A stretch of DNA of 64,000 nucleotides from Chitinophaga sp. Cy-1792. GTDB taxonomy: Bacteria > Bacteroidota > Bacteroidia > Chitinophagales > Chitinophagaceae. The stretch spans positions 2,480,001 through 2,544,000 of the forward strand of contig NZ_VWWO01000002.1 of NCBI RefSeq assembly GCF_011752935.1, read 5' to 3'. Positions 50,693 to 60,320 of this stretch are shown piece after piece; within the stretch, counting starts at the first letter, position 1, and the number at the start of each line of letters is the position of its first letter. The translations under genes were made by a program, and so were the position numbers. The notes below the pieces were generated by a model, which was given only the letters and a program-made list of their open reading frames with translations, did not search any database and had not been told where the DNA came from.

Positions 50693-53584
50693 CTACATTT
50701 TCACCAGTTTGGCGCTGGAAACCTTACCGCTAAAGCGGTTGACGATCCTTATCATCCAGGTACCTGCAGGCACTTTACTTATGTCGAGCTGTAATTGCTG
50801 GCGGCCTTTGGCGCCGGCAGTATAGATCTGGCGTAACAGTGGTGTGTTGCTGTTGACACCTGTCAGCTCAATCATCACCTGGTCACCGGCTTTGGCTGTC
50901 CATTGCAATTGCACACTGGAAGTAACGGCAGGGTTAGGGTACAGGACTACCGCTTCATCGGCAGTAGCATCTCCGTGGGCAGCGCTTCCTTCCACCATGG
51001 TACTGGCGGCATTGACAGCAGCCAGACTGGCGGTACTGCACTGACGTACCAGCAGCCATGGCTGGCCATCACCGGTGCTCAGGTCGGGGCGGTTGTTCTG
51101 TGTCCACCATTTTGCCCTATATACGTAACCGTTATAAACGGCCGAATCGTTGGCCCAGTAAACAGCGGTAGCACTCCATAACGGGATACCATTACAATCG
51201 CCGCCGGCACTGCTCACGGTAATATTCACGGCGGTACTGGTTGTCACAGCATTGCTGTTGTCGGTAGCTTTGGCGGTAAGTACATAGCTGCCTGCCCCTA
51301 CGCCCGTCCAGGTATAGCTGTAAGGAGCCGTGGAATCTATTGCCAGCAGGGTACTGCCGTTATAGAAGGCCACCTGTTTTACGGTTCCATCGGCATCGGC
51401 GGCATTGGCACTGATCGTAATACTGGCCGGCGCCGTGAAGGAAGCATTATTGGCAGGACTGGTAATACTTACGGTTGGCGGTATGTTGGCCGCATTAACG
51501 GTAACGCTTACACTATCTGCAACAGAGGTAGCGCCCATATTATCCGTGGCAATAGCCCGGATCTTATAGGTACCTGCGGCTACGCCGCTCCAGCTGTATG
51601 CATATGGCGCTACTGAATCTATGGCCAGTACTGTATTCCCATTATAGAAAGTAACCTGCTTCACGGTGCCATCGGTATCAGCGGCATTAGCGGCGATGGA
51701 GATAGTGGCCGGCGCCGTATATACGCTGCCGTTAGCAGGGGAAGTCAGCTTTACTGTTGGCGCCTGGTTGGCTGTACCTGTTACAGTAATCGTTACCTGT
51801 GCAGATGTGGTGCTGGCATTTTTATTGTCAGTAGCGATAGCCTTGAGTACATAGGTACCGGCGGTTACGCTGTTCCAGGTATAGCTGTACGGACTTGTGG
51901 TAGCGGTTCCCAGCAAGGTGCTGCCGTTATAGAAATCCACTTTACTTACCGTACCATCGGAATCGCTGGCATTGGCGGTGATGGTGATATTCAGTGGCCC
52001 TGCCAGGGTAGCATTATTGGCAGGCGATGTAATACTCACAACAGGAGGTTTGTTGGCAGCTCCACCCGCAGCAAATACTTCATTGATTTTATTTACCAGC
52101 GGACTGGTGGTATTGGGGCAATAGATCAGCTTACCTTTTGCGGTGGTGCTGCTGGTCATGTTCAGCATATCGCCATATACCTGCCAGATGATGACACCTG
52201 CCAGGCCGTTATCTTTGATATACTGTGCTTTTGCACCGATAGAACGTGGGTTGTCGTAACTCAGGAAGTAGCTGCCTTTGGTCATATAAGGCACCTGTGC
52301 GATGCTGTCCCAGTGGTCTGTCCAGCCGCTGCCACTGCCCGTTTGCTGCAGAATATAGCTGTAGTTGGGCGTACCATCCCATACATCTTTTGCCCAGTTT
52401 GTATAGTCGGCGCAGGTTTGGATGGGACCGTCCGGCTGAACGGTTTCCGCACGTTTTACGGTGGCGGCGTTGAGGTCTGCGGTGCCGCTGGTAATCACTC
52501 CCCTTCCATAGAAAGGAGCGCCCAGGTTGACTTTGCTCATGTTAACACCCAGACTTCTCAATTGCGTGGTAGTGGCATTCAGGGAAAAATTTGCATACTC
52601 TGCGCCAGGGTAATCATATAATGGTGCATTGTGTCCGGCCTTGTTAGACCAGCCGCCATTATAATCATAGGTCATCATATCGAAATAGTTCATGCTGTTG
52701 TTGAGTCTTGGCCAGTCGAAACCTGTCAGCTTGGAAGGGGAAGCGGAGAAGCAGGCGGTGATCAGTTTATTAGGGCCGATGGCAGCACGGACCTTCTCTA
52801 CCAGCAGGGCAAAGTTCGTATAGTCGGCACTGCTATAGTTGACGATATTCATACCGGGATCGTTGGGGTATTCCCAGTCGAAGTCGACCCCATCGAAGCC
52901 CATGCTCATGAGTGTTTGAATGCTGGCGATAAACCGGTTTCTTTTGGTGGTATCGGCGGCCATTTCAGGATAGTGGCGGCACATGCTCCATCCACCGATG
53001 GAGGCCAGTACTTTCACGCCTTTCTGGTGAGCCAGGTCGATCACACCGGGAGCGCCGCCGGCTTTATGTACTGATAACGGGAAGCTGCCGCTGGCGCCGG
53101 TATTGATGTTTGTCCAGCCGCTGCCGCTGTTGCGGTAGCCAAGATTATAGGCATTGCTACCGTCGGAGATATAGTAGAGGATATCCAGTTCACCATATAG
53201 CAGGTACATATCCCAGCTGCTATAGATGTCTTCATCTACCAGCGGCGCAGGTTGCTGTACCTGGCCGGCCTGATAGATATTTTTGTTGCGGTAGTCGCCG
53301 CTGTGCAGGGAGCCATCAACGGCTACACCAAAGAAGGAAAAGTTGAGGATGGTGTACTGCGAGTAGTCCACATTCAGCTGATTGTAGCCCCCAGCCGGTA
53401 CAATACCGGAAACGTTTTTCCAGGCATCCCACTGGGTAATATATCCGATTACCTGTTTGTTGTGCTGTGCGGTGGTAGCAGGAACATTCGGGCTAACCTG
53501 GGCATGGGCCATACCCGTCAATAGTAGACAGCAGCATAGGCACAGTAGCCGCCATCCGCTGGTACGAATAGAATTACAAGTCAT
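50693..53584 (-). CDS. Modular GH18 chitinase, type IX secretion substrate
   Basis: 963 residues: signal peptide (to AHA-Q, ~29), GH18 catalytic domain (~43-490) with SIGGWS (195-200) and DGVDFDWEYP (231-240; Glu238 the proton donor), three bacterial Ig-like repeats (~510-793, each beginning PPxVSITSPANN or similar), a CBM5/12 chitin-binding module (~797-849, LWSATAVYWAND...AKWWTQNNRPD), and a T9SS sorting domain from ~879 (VVLYPNPAVTS... to LVKM). It cuts chitin outside the cell or on its surface. The three Ig repeats are nearly identical at the DNA level in places, suggesting recent duplication. Confidence 0.96.
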   Translation of the reverse strand: MTCNSIRTSGWRLLCLCCCLLLTGMAHAQVSPNVPATTAQHNKQVIGYITQWDAWKNVSGIVPAGGYNQLNVDYSQYTILNFSFFGVAVDGSLHSGDYRNKNIYQAGQVQQPAPLVDEDIYSSWDMYLLYGELDILYYISDGSNAYNLGYRNSGSGWTNINTGASGSFPLSVHKAGGAPGVIDLAHQKGVKVLASIGGWSMCRHYPEMAADTTKRNRFIASIQTLMSMGFDGVDFDWEYPNDPGMNIVNYSSADYTNFALLVEKVRAAIGPNKLITACFSASPSKLTGFDWPRLNNSMNYFDMMTYDYNGGWSNKAGHNAPLYDYPGAEYANFSLNATTTQLRSLGVNMSKVNLGAPFYGRGVITSGTADLNAATVKRAETVQPDGPIQTCADYTNWAKDVWDGTPNYSYILQQTGSGSGWTDHWDSIAQVPYMTKGSYFLSYDNPRSIGAKAQYIKDNGLAGVIIWQVYGDMLNMTSSTTAKGKLIYCPNTTSPLVNKINEVFAAGGAANKPPVVSITSPANNATLAGPLNITITANASDSDGTVSKVDFYNGSTLLGTATTSPYSYTWNSVTAGTYVLKAIATDNKNASTTSAQVTITVTGTANQAPTVKLTSPANGSVYTAPATISIAANAADTDGTVKQVTFYNGNTVLAIDSVAPYAYSWSGVAAGTYKIRAIATDNMGATSVADSVSVTVNAANIPPTVSITSPANNASFTAPASITISANAADADGTVKQVAFYNGSTLLAIDSTAPYSYTWTGVGAGSYVLTAKATDNSNAVTTSTAVNITVSSAGGDCNGIPLWSATAVYWANDSAVYNGYVYRAKWWTQNNRPDLSTGDGQPWLLVRQCSTASLAAVNAASTMVEGSAAHGDATADEAVVLYPNPAVTSSVQLQWTAKAGDQVMIELTGVNSNTPLLRQIYTAGAKGRQQLQLDISKVPAGTWMIRIVNRFSGKVSSAKLVKM

Positions 53585-53940
53585 AAAGATAGTTTAGACT
53601 AATGGTGGTTAAGAAATTGGTTATGGGTTCACTGGTAAATGCCACGCGATACAAAGGCCTGTCTTTCAGGTATACCTATATGGGTTATTTTGATTCGGGT
53701 TGATAGAAGCGACAGATTGCAATACACAGTACAGGGCTGCACGTATGGTAGTCGTAAAAACAAACGGCAGGTACTATCTGCAAGAAAAAAATTTTGACTG
53801 CATTATAGAAGCAGTGGGGTGTAGATTTTGATATTTCGAAATATTTATCTTAATTGCAGCTCAATGAATTTTTAGTTAACCGTCCTTACCGTCGCCCGCT
53901 TCGATAACCATTATACTATAAAACCAAATAAAAATTCACT
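53585..53940. other. Intergenic region between divergent genes
   Basis: No gene seen. It holds the chitinase promoter and leader on the minus strand and the lipoprotein promoter on the plus strand. No clear repeat or consensus box was noticed. Confidence 0.4.
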
Positions 53941-54708
53941 ATGAAAAACTTCCGTCTGGGTAACCTGCCGTTACTGGGTATTGTCTTGTGGTTCCTGTTC
54001 GTACTATCTGCCTGTAGTAAAGACAACAACGACACCCCTGCTCCCGCTCCTGATCTTAATTCTTTGTATGCCGCCTCCATTAAAGATGCCATGACAGCCG
54101 ACAGCAGCGAGATCATCGACACCCTGTGGCCTATAACGGCATCGAACACACGCCTGCAATGGAAAACCATTAATGGCCAGCAATATGTGCTGATGGCCAC
54201 TTTTATGCGTTTCCCTTCCAGCTATCCGCAGGGCGACAGCATCACCACCACCTGGGGAGAAGCCTGGCTCTTCGTGCCGGCACAAATGAAACAGAAACTG
54301 AGTACCCAGCTCACCGCCTCCACCGACACACTTTTACGTGTATGCGAACTCCTGGGATTACCGCCTATCAACCCCAAAACCAATACGCATATCGCACAGA
54401 TGTGGGTGCCAACCAGTCAGCTGTTCCGGCCTGCCGGTAATCCCGATATCACCGCCACCACCACCGGACCTGTACCAGGTATTGCTGACAATAACTACCT
54501 GACATGGTTCAATAATTATATCATCTATGCCTATTACCATCCGCTCACATCCGCTACCGACTTCCATTACCCATGGACACGCCTGGGATATACCTACGAC
54601 TGGGCACCTAATGGAAACAAAGTAGGTTTGAGTGAATTTGTAATGAAGCAAAATACCGGCTGCTGGGTAGAGAAAACTACTACTGCACAGGACTTCTTTA
54701 AAAACTAA
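53941..54708 (+). CDS. Predicted lipoprotein, unknown function
   Basis: 255 residues with lipobox VLSACSK (Cys25). A Pro/Ala-rich linker is followed by a globular domain containing LQWKTINGQQYVLMATFMRFP, ITTTWGEAWLFVPAQM, HIAQMWVPTSQLFRPAGNPD, FNNYIIYAYYHP and YPWTRLGYTYDWAPN. I do not recognise the family. The many Trp, Tyr and Pro residues suggest an extracellular binding or enzymatic domain. It is followed by a strong terminator and is thus a single-gene unit between the chitinase and a secreted nuclease. Confidence 0.7.
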   Translation: MKNFRLGNLPLLGIVLWFLFVLSACSKDNNDTPAPAPDLNSLYAASIKDAMTADSSEIIDTLWPITASNTRLQWKTINGQQYVLMATFMRFPSSYPQGDSITTTWGEAWLFVPAQMKQKLSTQLTASTDTLLRVCELLGLPPINPKTNTHIAQMWVPTSQLFRPAGNPDITATTTGPVPGIADNNYLTWFNNYIIYAYYHPLTSATDFHYPWTRLGYTYDWAPNGNKVGLSEFVMKQNTGCWVEKTTTAQDFFKN

Positions 54709-54718
54709 TATACAAACA

Positions 54719-54759
54719 GATGCCTCACCGGTTAGCTGAAAGTTAACTGGTGAGGCATC
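54719..54759 (+). terminator. Terminator after the lipoprotein gene
   Basis: GATGCCTCACCGGTTA pairs with TAACTGGTGAGGCATC (one G-U pair), loop 9 nt, followed by CGTATTTT. Confidence 0.8.
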
Positions 54760-55354
54760 CGTATTTTATGATGGACAAACGGGAGCGTTTATCCCTTTCC
54801 GTATTCGTGCTTGTACTTAGTTAGCTTTGGAGTAAACAAACAACAAATGTAGTCAGCAGCAGTTCCACCTAATGGGTTAGTGGGTATTGCCTGACCGGTA
54901 TCCCGGGCGGCTTTGTGTATCCACGCAAATGTATGCACGCACTTCATCCCGGATATACCAGCTTGTGTTGACTGGTAGTTTTTGGGGTAGGGTCAGATGA
55001 TCATAGGGTGTTTCATAGCATCGTAATTTTAGTTTGACTTTATATCGAAATGTTAGATTCTAACAGCATTTAAACAATAATGCAATATTAAATCAACAAG
55101 CCTTTGTACCTTATATCAGATCAGGAAAAGAATTTTTCAATTCCGGAAATTCAATTGTTCAGTTCTTTGTAAGTCAATACCATAGCCATTTACAACCCAC
55201 AACAACCACTACCGCTGTATGATAACGTACGTTAGTAATCAAGAAAAAATTGCCTGCTTATGATCGGTTTTTGACGACTGAAGGTTACAATCCTTAATAG
55301 TTTCTTAACATAAAAGTATTTCCTTTACAACTCAATTCACAACGAGGAACTCAT
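54760..55354. other. Long AT-rich intergenic region
   Basis: About 600 bases without a supported gene on either strand; only ORFs of under 25 codons are visible. It must include the nuclease promoter. No repeat or structured element stands out. An unannotated small RNA cannot be excluded from sequence alone. Confidence 0.4.
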
Positions 55355-56338
55355 ATGAGAATGAATTTAAGATTATGGGGTATTTATGTTGCCCTGTTAG
55401 TGCTGGCTGCCTGTGCCAAAGATGATATCCGTAAAGCATCTCCACCATCCAACCAACAGACGCCTGACACCATCGTCGTAAAAAATCCTGGTGACACCAA
55501 TAACGGTAACGGCGGTACGGACAACGGTACGTCCCTGGGCGACAATACCCATCTGTTACTTGGTAATCCTACAGATGCACAGAAGAATCTGGTGTTTATC
55601 GAAAACTACCTGATGGATCAAACATATTTCGTTGAATCTTACAGCAAGAACCGTGGTACACCTGTTTGGGTAAGCTGGCACCTGCAGTCTGACGATATCG
55701 GCAGCCAAAGCCGTACAGATGCCTTCCGTGCAGATCCAAACGTACCTGCCGGATGGTACCAGGTGAATGAAACCAGCTATAGAAACAGTAGTTTTGACCG
55801 TGGGCACAACTGTCCTTCAGCTGACCGTACTGCATCCCTGACAGCCAATCAGACCACTTTCTATATGACTAACATGATCCCACAGGCACCTTATCTGAAT
55901 CAGGGCCCTTGGGAAGGACTGGAAGATTATATTAGAAATACCCTTGTAAGCTCTGGTAATGAAGCCTATATCATAATGGGTTCCTACGGCCAGGGTGGCG
56001 TGAACTCCGCCAAAGTAGCCATGAATACCGTTGATAATGGTAACGTAGTGGTTCCTAAATCAGTATGGAAAGTTGTAATCATATTACCAAAAGGCAATAA
56101 CGACCTTTCCCGTATCGATGCCAATACCACTGTGCTGGCGGTAGATATGCCAAACGACCATACCCTGTACAGCACCAATGCTGCCGGTAAAGCTGCCTGG
56201 AAAAATTACCTGGTATCTGTCAAAACACTGGAAGATAAAGCTAATACCTATCTGCAGGCACAAGGCTTAACACTGAACCTCTTCAAAAATATTCCTGACG
56301 GAATCAGAACACAGCTGAAAGCTAAAATTTACCAATAA
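55355..56338 (+). CDS. DNA/RNA non-specific endonuclease, lipoprotein
   Basis: 327 residues. The lipobox LVLAACAK (Cys20) is followed by an Asn/Gly/Asp-rich low-complexity linker (~35-65). The beta-beta-alpha-metal nuclease domain has the active site D148-R-G-H151 in FDRGHNCPSADR, then MTNMIPQAPYLNQGPWEGLE (Asn173, Asn182, Glu190) and SVWKVVIILPKG. His151 is the general base and Asn182 the Mg2+ ligand by family comparison. It degrades extracellular nucleic acids while anchored to the outer membrane, for nutrient or phosphate supply. Confidence 0.93.
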   Translation: MRMNLRLWGIYVALLVLAACAKDDIRKASPPSNQQTPDTIVVKNPGDTNNGNGGTDNGTSLGDNTHLLLGNPTDAQKNLVFIENYLMDQTYFVESYSKNRGTPVWVSWHLQSDDIGSQSRTDAFRADPNVPAGWYQVNETSYRNSSFDRGHNCPSADRTASLTANQTTFYMTNMIPQAPYLNQGPWEGLEDYIRNTLVSSGNEAYIIMGSYGQGGVNSAKVAMNTVDNGNVVVPKSVWKVVIILPKGNNDLSRIDANTTVLAVDMPNDHTLYSTNAAGKAAWKNYLVSVKTLEDKANTYLQAQGLTLNLFKNIPDGIRTQLKAKIYQ

Positions 56339-56372
56339 TAATAGTGGCGTTGCTGCCATGTATTTACACGAT

Positions 56373-56402
56373 AAGGGTCTTCCTACACCATGGAAGACCC
56401 TT
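56373..56402 (+). terminator. Terminator of the nuclease gene
   Basis: AAGGGTCTTCC and GGAAGACCCTT form a perfect 11-bp stem with an 8-nt loop, followed by TATCTTTTT. Confidence 0.85.
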
Positions 56403-56461
56403 TATCTTTTTATAGCTGCCAGGTAAACCCCTATATTTGAAGTATATCCGATATAGTAATT

Positions 56462-57250
56462 ATGGTAGCAATATCTACGTTTGACAACCTTCATGAACTG
56501 ACTGCCCCAAGACGCATCCAGCAGTATATCATGGTATACTGCACCGGCGGACAGCTGACACTCACCATCGATGGCACCCTTTTTACGCTGCACAGCGGCG
56601 ATGTCGTAACAATTACCTCCGGCCAGATCCATCAGTTCCGGGAATCAGCCCATGCTACCGGCTATTTACTCACTTTCACCCTCGATTATTTTGTCAAAGA
56701 TGACCATGATATAGAACTCATTTTTCATAATGGCCTTTTCTGTCATTTTGGGATGAATGAAGTTATTCCGGTAGATAGAAAAGTTGTAGAAGAACAACTG
56801 GAATGCATCAGCAGCGAGTTAAAGGAACAGCCATATCAATACCTCATATCCGTTCATAGCAGGATCAAACTTATACTGGTGGCCATTAACAGGGCCAAGG
56901 TGCGCCGTGGCGATGAAATCTGGAAGCCGGATGCCTTATTTCTCCGTTTCCTGGAGGCGATCCGTGACCATTCTACCTATCATTATCCCGTAGCGAAGTA
57001 TGCAGAGATACTGGCTACCACAGAACTCAAGCTCAACGAGCTGTCGAAACTCCATACCGGCAAAACTGCCCAGAACGTCATCTACAGCCTGATGACCTCC
57101 GCCGCCAAACGGTCACTGATATACGAAAACCTGTCTATCAAGGAAGTAGCCTATCAGCTGGGCTTTAATGATCCCTTCTATTTCTCCAATTTCTTTAAAA
57201 AACAGACGAACCTCTCCCCTTCCCAGTTCAGGGAACAATACGAAATCTAA
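56462..57250 (+). CDS. AraC-family transcriptional regulator
   Basis: 262 residues. The N-terminal cupin sensor (MVYCTGGQLTLTIDGTLFTLHSGDVVTITSGQIHQF) is followed by a helical linker and an AraC DNA-binding domain ending LSIKEVAYQLGFNDPFYFSNFFKKQTNLSPSQFREQ. The first helix-turn-helix (YAEILATTELKLNELSKLHTGKTAQNVI) is typical of the Bacteroidota branch. The two following genes, DoxX and cupin, are its likely targets or operon partners; the gap to DoxX is 81 bases. Confidence 0.9.
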   Translation: MVAISTFDNLHELTAPRRIQQYIMVYCTGGQLTLTIDGTLFTLHSGDVVTITSGQIHQFRESAHATGYLLTFTLDYFVKDDHDIELIFHNGLFCHFGMNEVIPVDRKVVEEQLECISSELKEQPYQYLISVHSRIKLILVAINRAKVRRGDEIWKPDALFLRFLEAIRDHSTYHYPVAKYAEILATTELKLNELSKLHTGKTAQNVIYSLMTSAAKRSLIYENLSIKEVAYQLGFNDPFYFSNFFKKQTNLSPSQFREQYEI

Positions 57251-57331
57251 ATATTACATGCTTTTCTGAGGATCCTCTATGTTCCGGCGATCCTTTCTGG
57301 TGCAACTTTGTAGCTGTAAATCATACAGCAT

Positions 57332-57751
57332 ATGAAAATAAATCAGGACATCGCCACCCTGCTGTTACGCCTCGGATTATCAGGGAGTTTACTATCGGCC
57401 GTTGCAAGCAGACTAGGCCTGTGGGGGCAACGTTCTTCGGGGTGGCAGGGCTTTGTTAAGTATACTGCCGAAGTCAATTCTTTTTTACCCAATACCTGGG
57501 CGCCGGCGCTGGCTATTGGCGCCACCATCCTGGAAACCGCTTTTGGCATTATGCTGCTGGCCGGGTTTAAAATTCCTTATGCCGCCATAGGAACTGCGGC
57601 ACTTACCTTTCTTTTTGCCGTCGCGATGAGTATTTCCGGCAGCGTCAAAGATCCGCTGGACTATTCCGTATTTGCCTTCAGTGCCGGAGCACTGTTACTC
57701 TACACCATGCCCGCCGGCCGCTGGAGCCTCGATTCATTATTTCATCTATAA
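57332..57751 (+). CDS. DoxX family membrane protein
   Basis: 139 residues, four predicted helices: ATLLLRLGLSGSLLSAVASRLGLWG, ALAIGATILETAFGIMLLAGF, AAIGTAALTFLFAVAMSI and SVFAFSAGALLLYTM. The family includes terminal thiosulfate:quinone-oxidoreductase subunits and oxidative-stress membrane proteins; the specific role here is unknown. It ends 11 bases before the cupin gene, so the two are probably co-translated. Confidence 0.8.
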   Translation: MKINQDIATLLLRLGLSGSLLSAVASRLGLWGQRSSGWQGFVKYTAEVNSFLPNTWAPALAIGATILETAFGIMLLAGFKIPYAAIGTAALTFLFAVAMSISGSVKDPLDYSVFAFSAGALLLYTMPAGRWSLDSLFHL

Positions 57752-57762
57752 ACTTTTATATC

Positions 57763-58122
57763 ATGCAAGCATCTACCAATATCAATGACTATATCGTCAG
57801 AAAAAATACCAAACCTTTTCAGCCACTCATTGAAAAAGGGATCCATTATGAAGGGATCTCCGTTGTTTCTTTATTGTATGACAGCACGAAAGAGCGCTCT
57901 ACGACCATACTGCTCAAATTTGAGCCTGGCGCAGCCTATCCGTACCACAACCATCCTGCGGGAGAAGAAATCTACGTACTCAGTGGTACAGTGCTTATAA
58001 ACGACACGCTGCTGCAGGAAGGTGATTACCTGTATACGCCGCCGGGATACAAACATGCGGTCACTACCACCACCGGCTGTACGCTATTTTTTGTGATACC
58101 GGAAGAAGTAGAGATTTTATAA
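57763..58122 (+). CDS. Cupin-domain protein (ChrR-like)
   Basis: 119 residues, a single cupin barrel. Metal-ligand residues fit cupin motif 1, YHNHPAGEEIYVLSG (His62, His64, Glu68 or Glu69), and motif 2, EGDYLYTPPGYKH (His98). It resembles the C-terminal cupin of ChrR anti-sigma factors and small quercetinase-like proteins, which bind Zn or Fe. No substrate can be assigned. It is the last gene of the AraC-DoxX-cupin cluster. Confidence 0.85.
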   Translation: MQASTNINDYIVRKNTKPFQPLIEKGIHYEGISVVSLLYDSTKERSTTILLKFEPGAAYPYHNHPAGEEIYVLSGTVLINDTLLQEGDYLYTPPGYKHAVTTTTGCTLFFVIPEEVEIL

Positions 58123-58130
58123 ATTGAAAA

Positions 58131-58158
58131 GGTCCCTCCCTACAAGTAGAGAGAGACC
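58131..58158. terminator. Bidirectional terminator
   Basis: GGTCCCTCCCTAC pairs with GTAGAGAGAGACC using G-U pairs; A4 precedes and T5 follows. It lies between the convergent cupin and DUF5689 genes. Confidence 0.65.
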
Positions 58159-58187
58159 ATTTTTCATTTCTATTTCAATTACCGGAA

Positions 58188-60263
58188 TTACCAGCTGAAT
58201 TTCACGTTATCGATCGCACTCATTGGGCGGCTATTAGCGCCAGTGGTAGCAGTCGCATAGATACGGATGTATACTTTACCGGATTGATTATCCAGTGCAC
58301 TGCCAAAATTAACAGTATAGTCTTTACCGGTATAACCATTAGCAGTAGTCATATCGGATGGTGTTGTTACCTTATTGAAAGAAGTAGGATTATCACCGAA
58401 AGCATAATCTACGTTCCAGGTAGTAGTTCTGCCTACAGTAGATGAAACATCCAGGCTTTGCAGGTTAAAGCTCATGGAGAGGTTGGATTTACCTTTAGTA
58501 TCATTGATTTCAAATACAAAGGCAACACCTTCTACTGCACTTGTTTGTCTAACTGCCAGTGCTCTGTCTGTGCTTGCTGCCTGTGCAGTAGCATCAGAAG
58601 CAGATGTCAGGCTGCTATTCAGGAAAGAAGCAACGTTTTTAAATCCGAAGGCAGTTTCTGTCCATGGTGTGTTGGCAGACTTGAACGTGGTATCATTACC
58701 CATGGCAGTAGTGGTTACTTTACCTTTGGTAGTTACACCAGCAGGTAAGCCGGCAGCCAGGTTGTTAAAGTCGATCAGGTATGGAGAAGTAGACAGTACA
58801 ATGTTGGTAGCTACTACTTCTGAACCGCCGGTGATATCGCTGGTAGCACGCAGACCCAGCTGTGTAGTGGTATCTGTTGCGCCGTTTGCCAGGAATACAG
58901 ATACGTAACCGGTGATGTTGGCGTTAGTAACAGGAGCACTGATTTTGATGTTTGCATCTCTTACGAAAGCCACGATGCTGCCAGTGGTGGCATCAGTGAT
59001 AGCGTAGTTGGTGCCGGTGCTGCTGGTGCTGGTTTGCGCGATGTTCACGTTTTTAATGGTCACCAGTGTAGAAGACCAGTTGCTTTTGTTGGCAACAACA
59101 GTTTTCACATCAGCTACGCGTGGTGTAACAGTACCGTTACCACCAACAGTTACCTGTGCGATAGGAACGTTTTTCAGTTCCAGCTCACCCTGGTAAGCAG
59201 TCAGGGTACCGCCGCCTACGTTTACAGTCAGGATGCTACCCAGTGTATAGTCAGGAGAACCTTTCAGGGTGTACATCAGGATACCGGAGCTGTTGTCAGC
59301 AGAGGCCAGGCGTACGTTACCGGTAGATTCATTGGCAGTAGAAGAAACTACAGTACCAACGATGGTAGTACCTGCAGGCAGTACCAGGTCAGCGCCTTTA
59401 TACATTTTTCTCAGGTCAGCAATGGTGATTGCTGTACCGGTGCCACCGCCTTCGCAACGAACACCATTCATCAGGCGTACGTCAGCGGTATCGCGGATAA
59501 CGAACTGGTTGGTGGTATTGAAAATGGTGTAGATACCGGTGATATTACCTTTTCCTTTTGGAACTTTAATATTGGTAAAGTTAGCGTAGCTGCTGGTACG
59601 GAGCACGATAGCACCACCGTCGCAGTTAGCCATATTGATATTTACGTTTGCAGTTACTTTAGTGCTGTCTGCATAGGTTTTGCTGGTATCAGCAGGAATT
59701 ACCTGCATGTCTTTCAGCGTTACCAGCATGTTCTGGTATTTCTGGTTCAGCTGCGCAATGGTCAGTTCCAGTGGTACTACTACGTTGTTGGAGCTACCTG
59801 CTACCAGGAAAGAGTCGATCATTGCCTGGGTAATACGTACCGGCTGGTTCTGATCATTAACACCCAGGCCCAGTTCGAGTAATCCGCCATAAGCGCCCAG
59901 GGTCAGCCCTTTTGCTTTCACGAATACTTTACGTCCAACAGGGTACTTAGCGTTCAGGTTAGATGCGTCCAGCTGGATATTGATACCAGCGGTGCTGTCC
60001 TGAATAACGATCTGTTTGAAAAGGTTACCGGATTTATCATCTCCAATAACAACACCGGCAAATACCATATCGCTGGTGATGGTAACAGGACTGCCTTTGT
60101 AGAGCGCCTGTAAGTCGGCAATAGAGTTGGTTACCTTGATAGCAGGGTCTCCGCTGTTATAAGGAGGCTCGTCAAAAGTCTTTTTACAAGCTGTTATCGC
60201 CAATGCTCCCATGAAGAGCATTCCCCCGGAAAACCTTACGAATTGCTTACACAATTTGTTCAT
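58188..60263 (-). CDS. DUF5689 lipoprotein
   Basis: 691 residues with lipobox AITACKK (Cys26). The DUF5689 region covers roughly 40-270 (DLQALYKGSPVTITSDMVFAGVVIGDDKSGNLFKQ, IVIQDSTAGINIQLDAS, GLTLGAYGGLLELG). A second OB-fold-like repeat follows (IADLRKMYKGADLVLPAGTTIVGTVVSS), then a C-terminal beta domain. The OB-like repeats resemble those fused to extracellular nucleases. It is encoded 58 bases after the TonB receptor, where a SusD would be, and probably serves as its surface binding partner, perhaps for nucleic acids. Confidence 0.85.
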   Translation of the reverse strand: MNKLCKQFVRFSGGMLFMGALAITACKKTFDEPPYNSGDPAIKVTNSIADLQALYKGSPVTITSDMVFAGVVIGDDKSGNLFKQIVIQDSTAGINIQLDASNLNAKYPVGRKVFVKAKGLTLGAYGGLLELGLGVNDQNQPVRITQAMIDSFLVAGSSNNVVVPLELTIAQLNQKYQNMLVTLKDMQVIPADTSKTYADSTKVTANVNINMANCDGGAIVLRTSSYANFTNIKVPKGKGNITGIYTIFNTTNQFVIRDTADVRLMNGVRCEGGGTGTAITIADLRKMYKGADLVLPAGTTIVGTVVSSTANESTGNVRLASADNSSGILMYTLKGSPDYTLGSILTVNVGGGTLTAYQGELELKNVPIAQVTVGGNGTVTPRVADVKTVVANKSNWSSTLVTIKNVNIAQTSTSSTGTNYAITDATTGSIVAFVRDANIKISAPVTNANITGYVSVFLANGATDTTTQLGLRATSDITGGSEVVATNIVLSTSPYLIDFNNLAAGLPAGVTTKGKVTTTAMGNDTTFKSANTPWTETAFGFKNVASFLNSSLTSASDATAQAASTDRALAVRQTSAVEGVAFVFEINDTKGKSNLSMSFNLQSLDVSSTVGRTTTWNVDYAFGDNPTSFNKVTTPSDMTTANGYTGKDYTVNFGSALDNQSGKVYIRIYATATTGANSRPMSAIDNVKFSW

Positions 60264-60320
60264 CAGATGTATTATTTAGTAATTTTAATTAGATGTAGTT
60301 AGATATATTCGGTACTGCTA

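Noticed and set aside
59034..59882. 282-residue plus-strand ORF within the DUF5689 gene
   Set aside because: Antisense shadow with no domain; the minus-strand lipoprotein is well supported.
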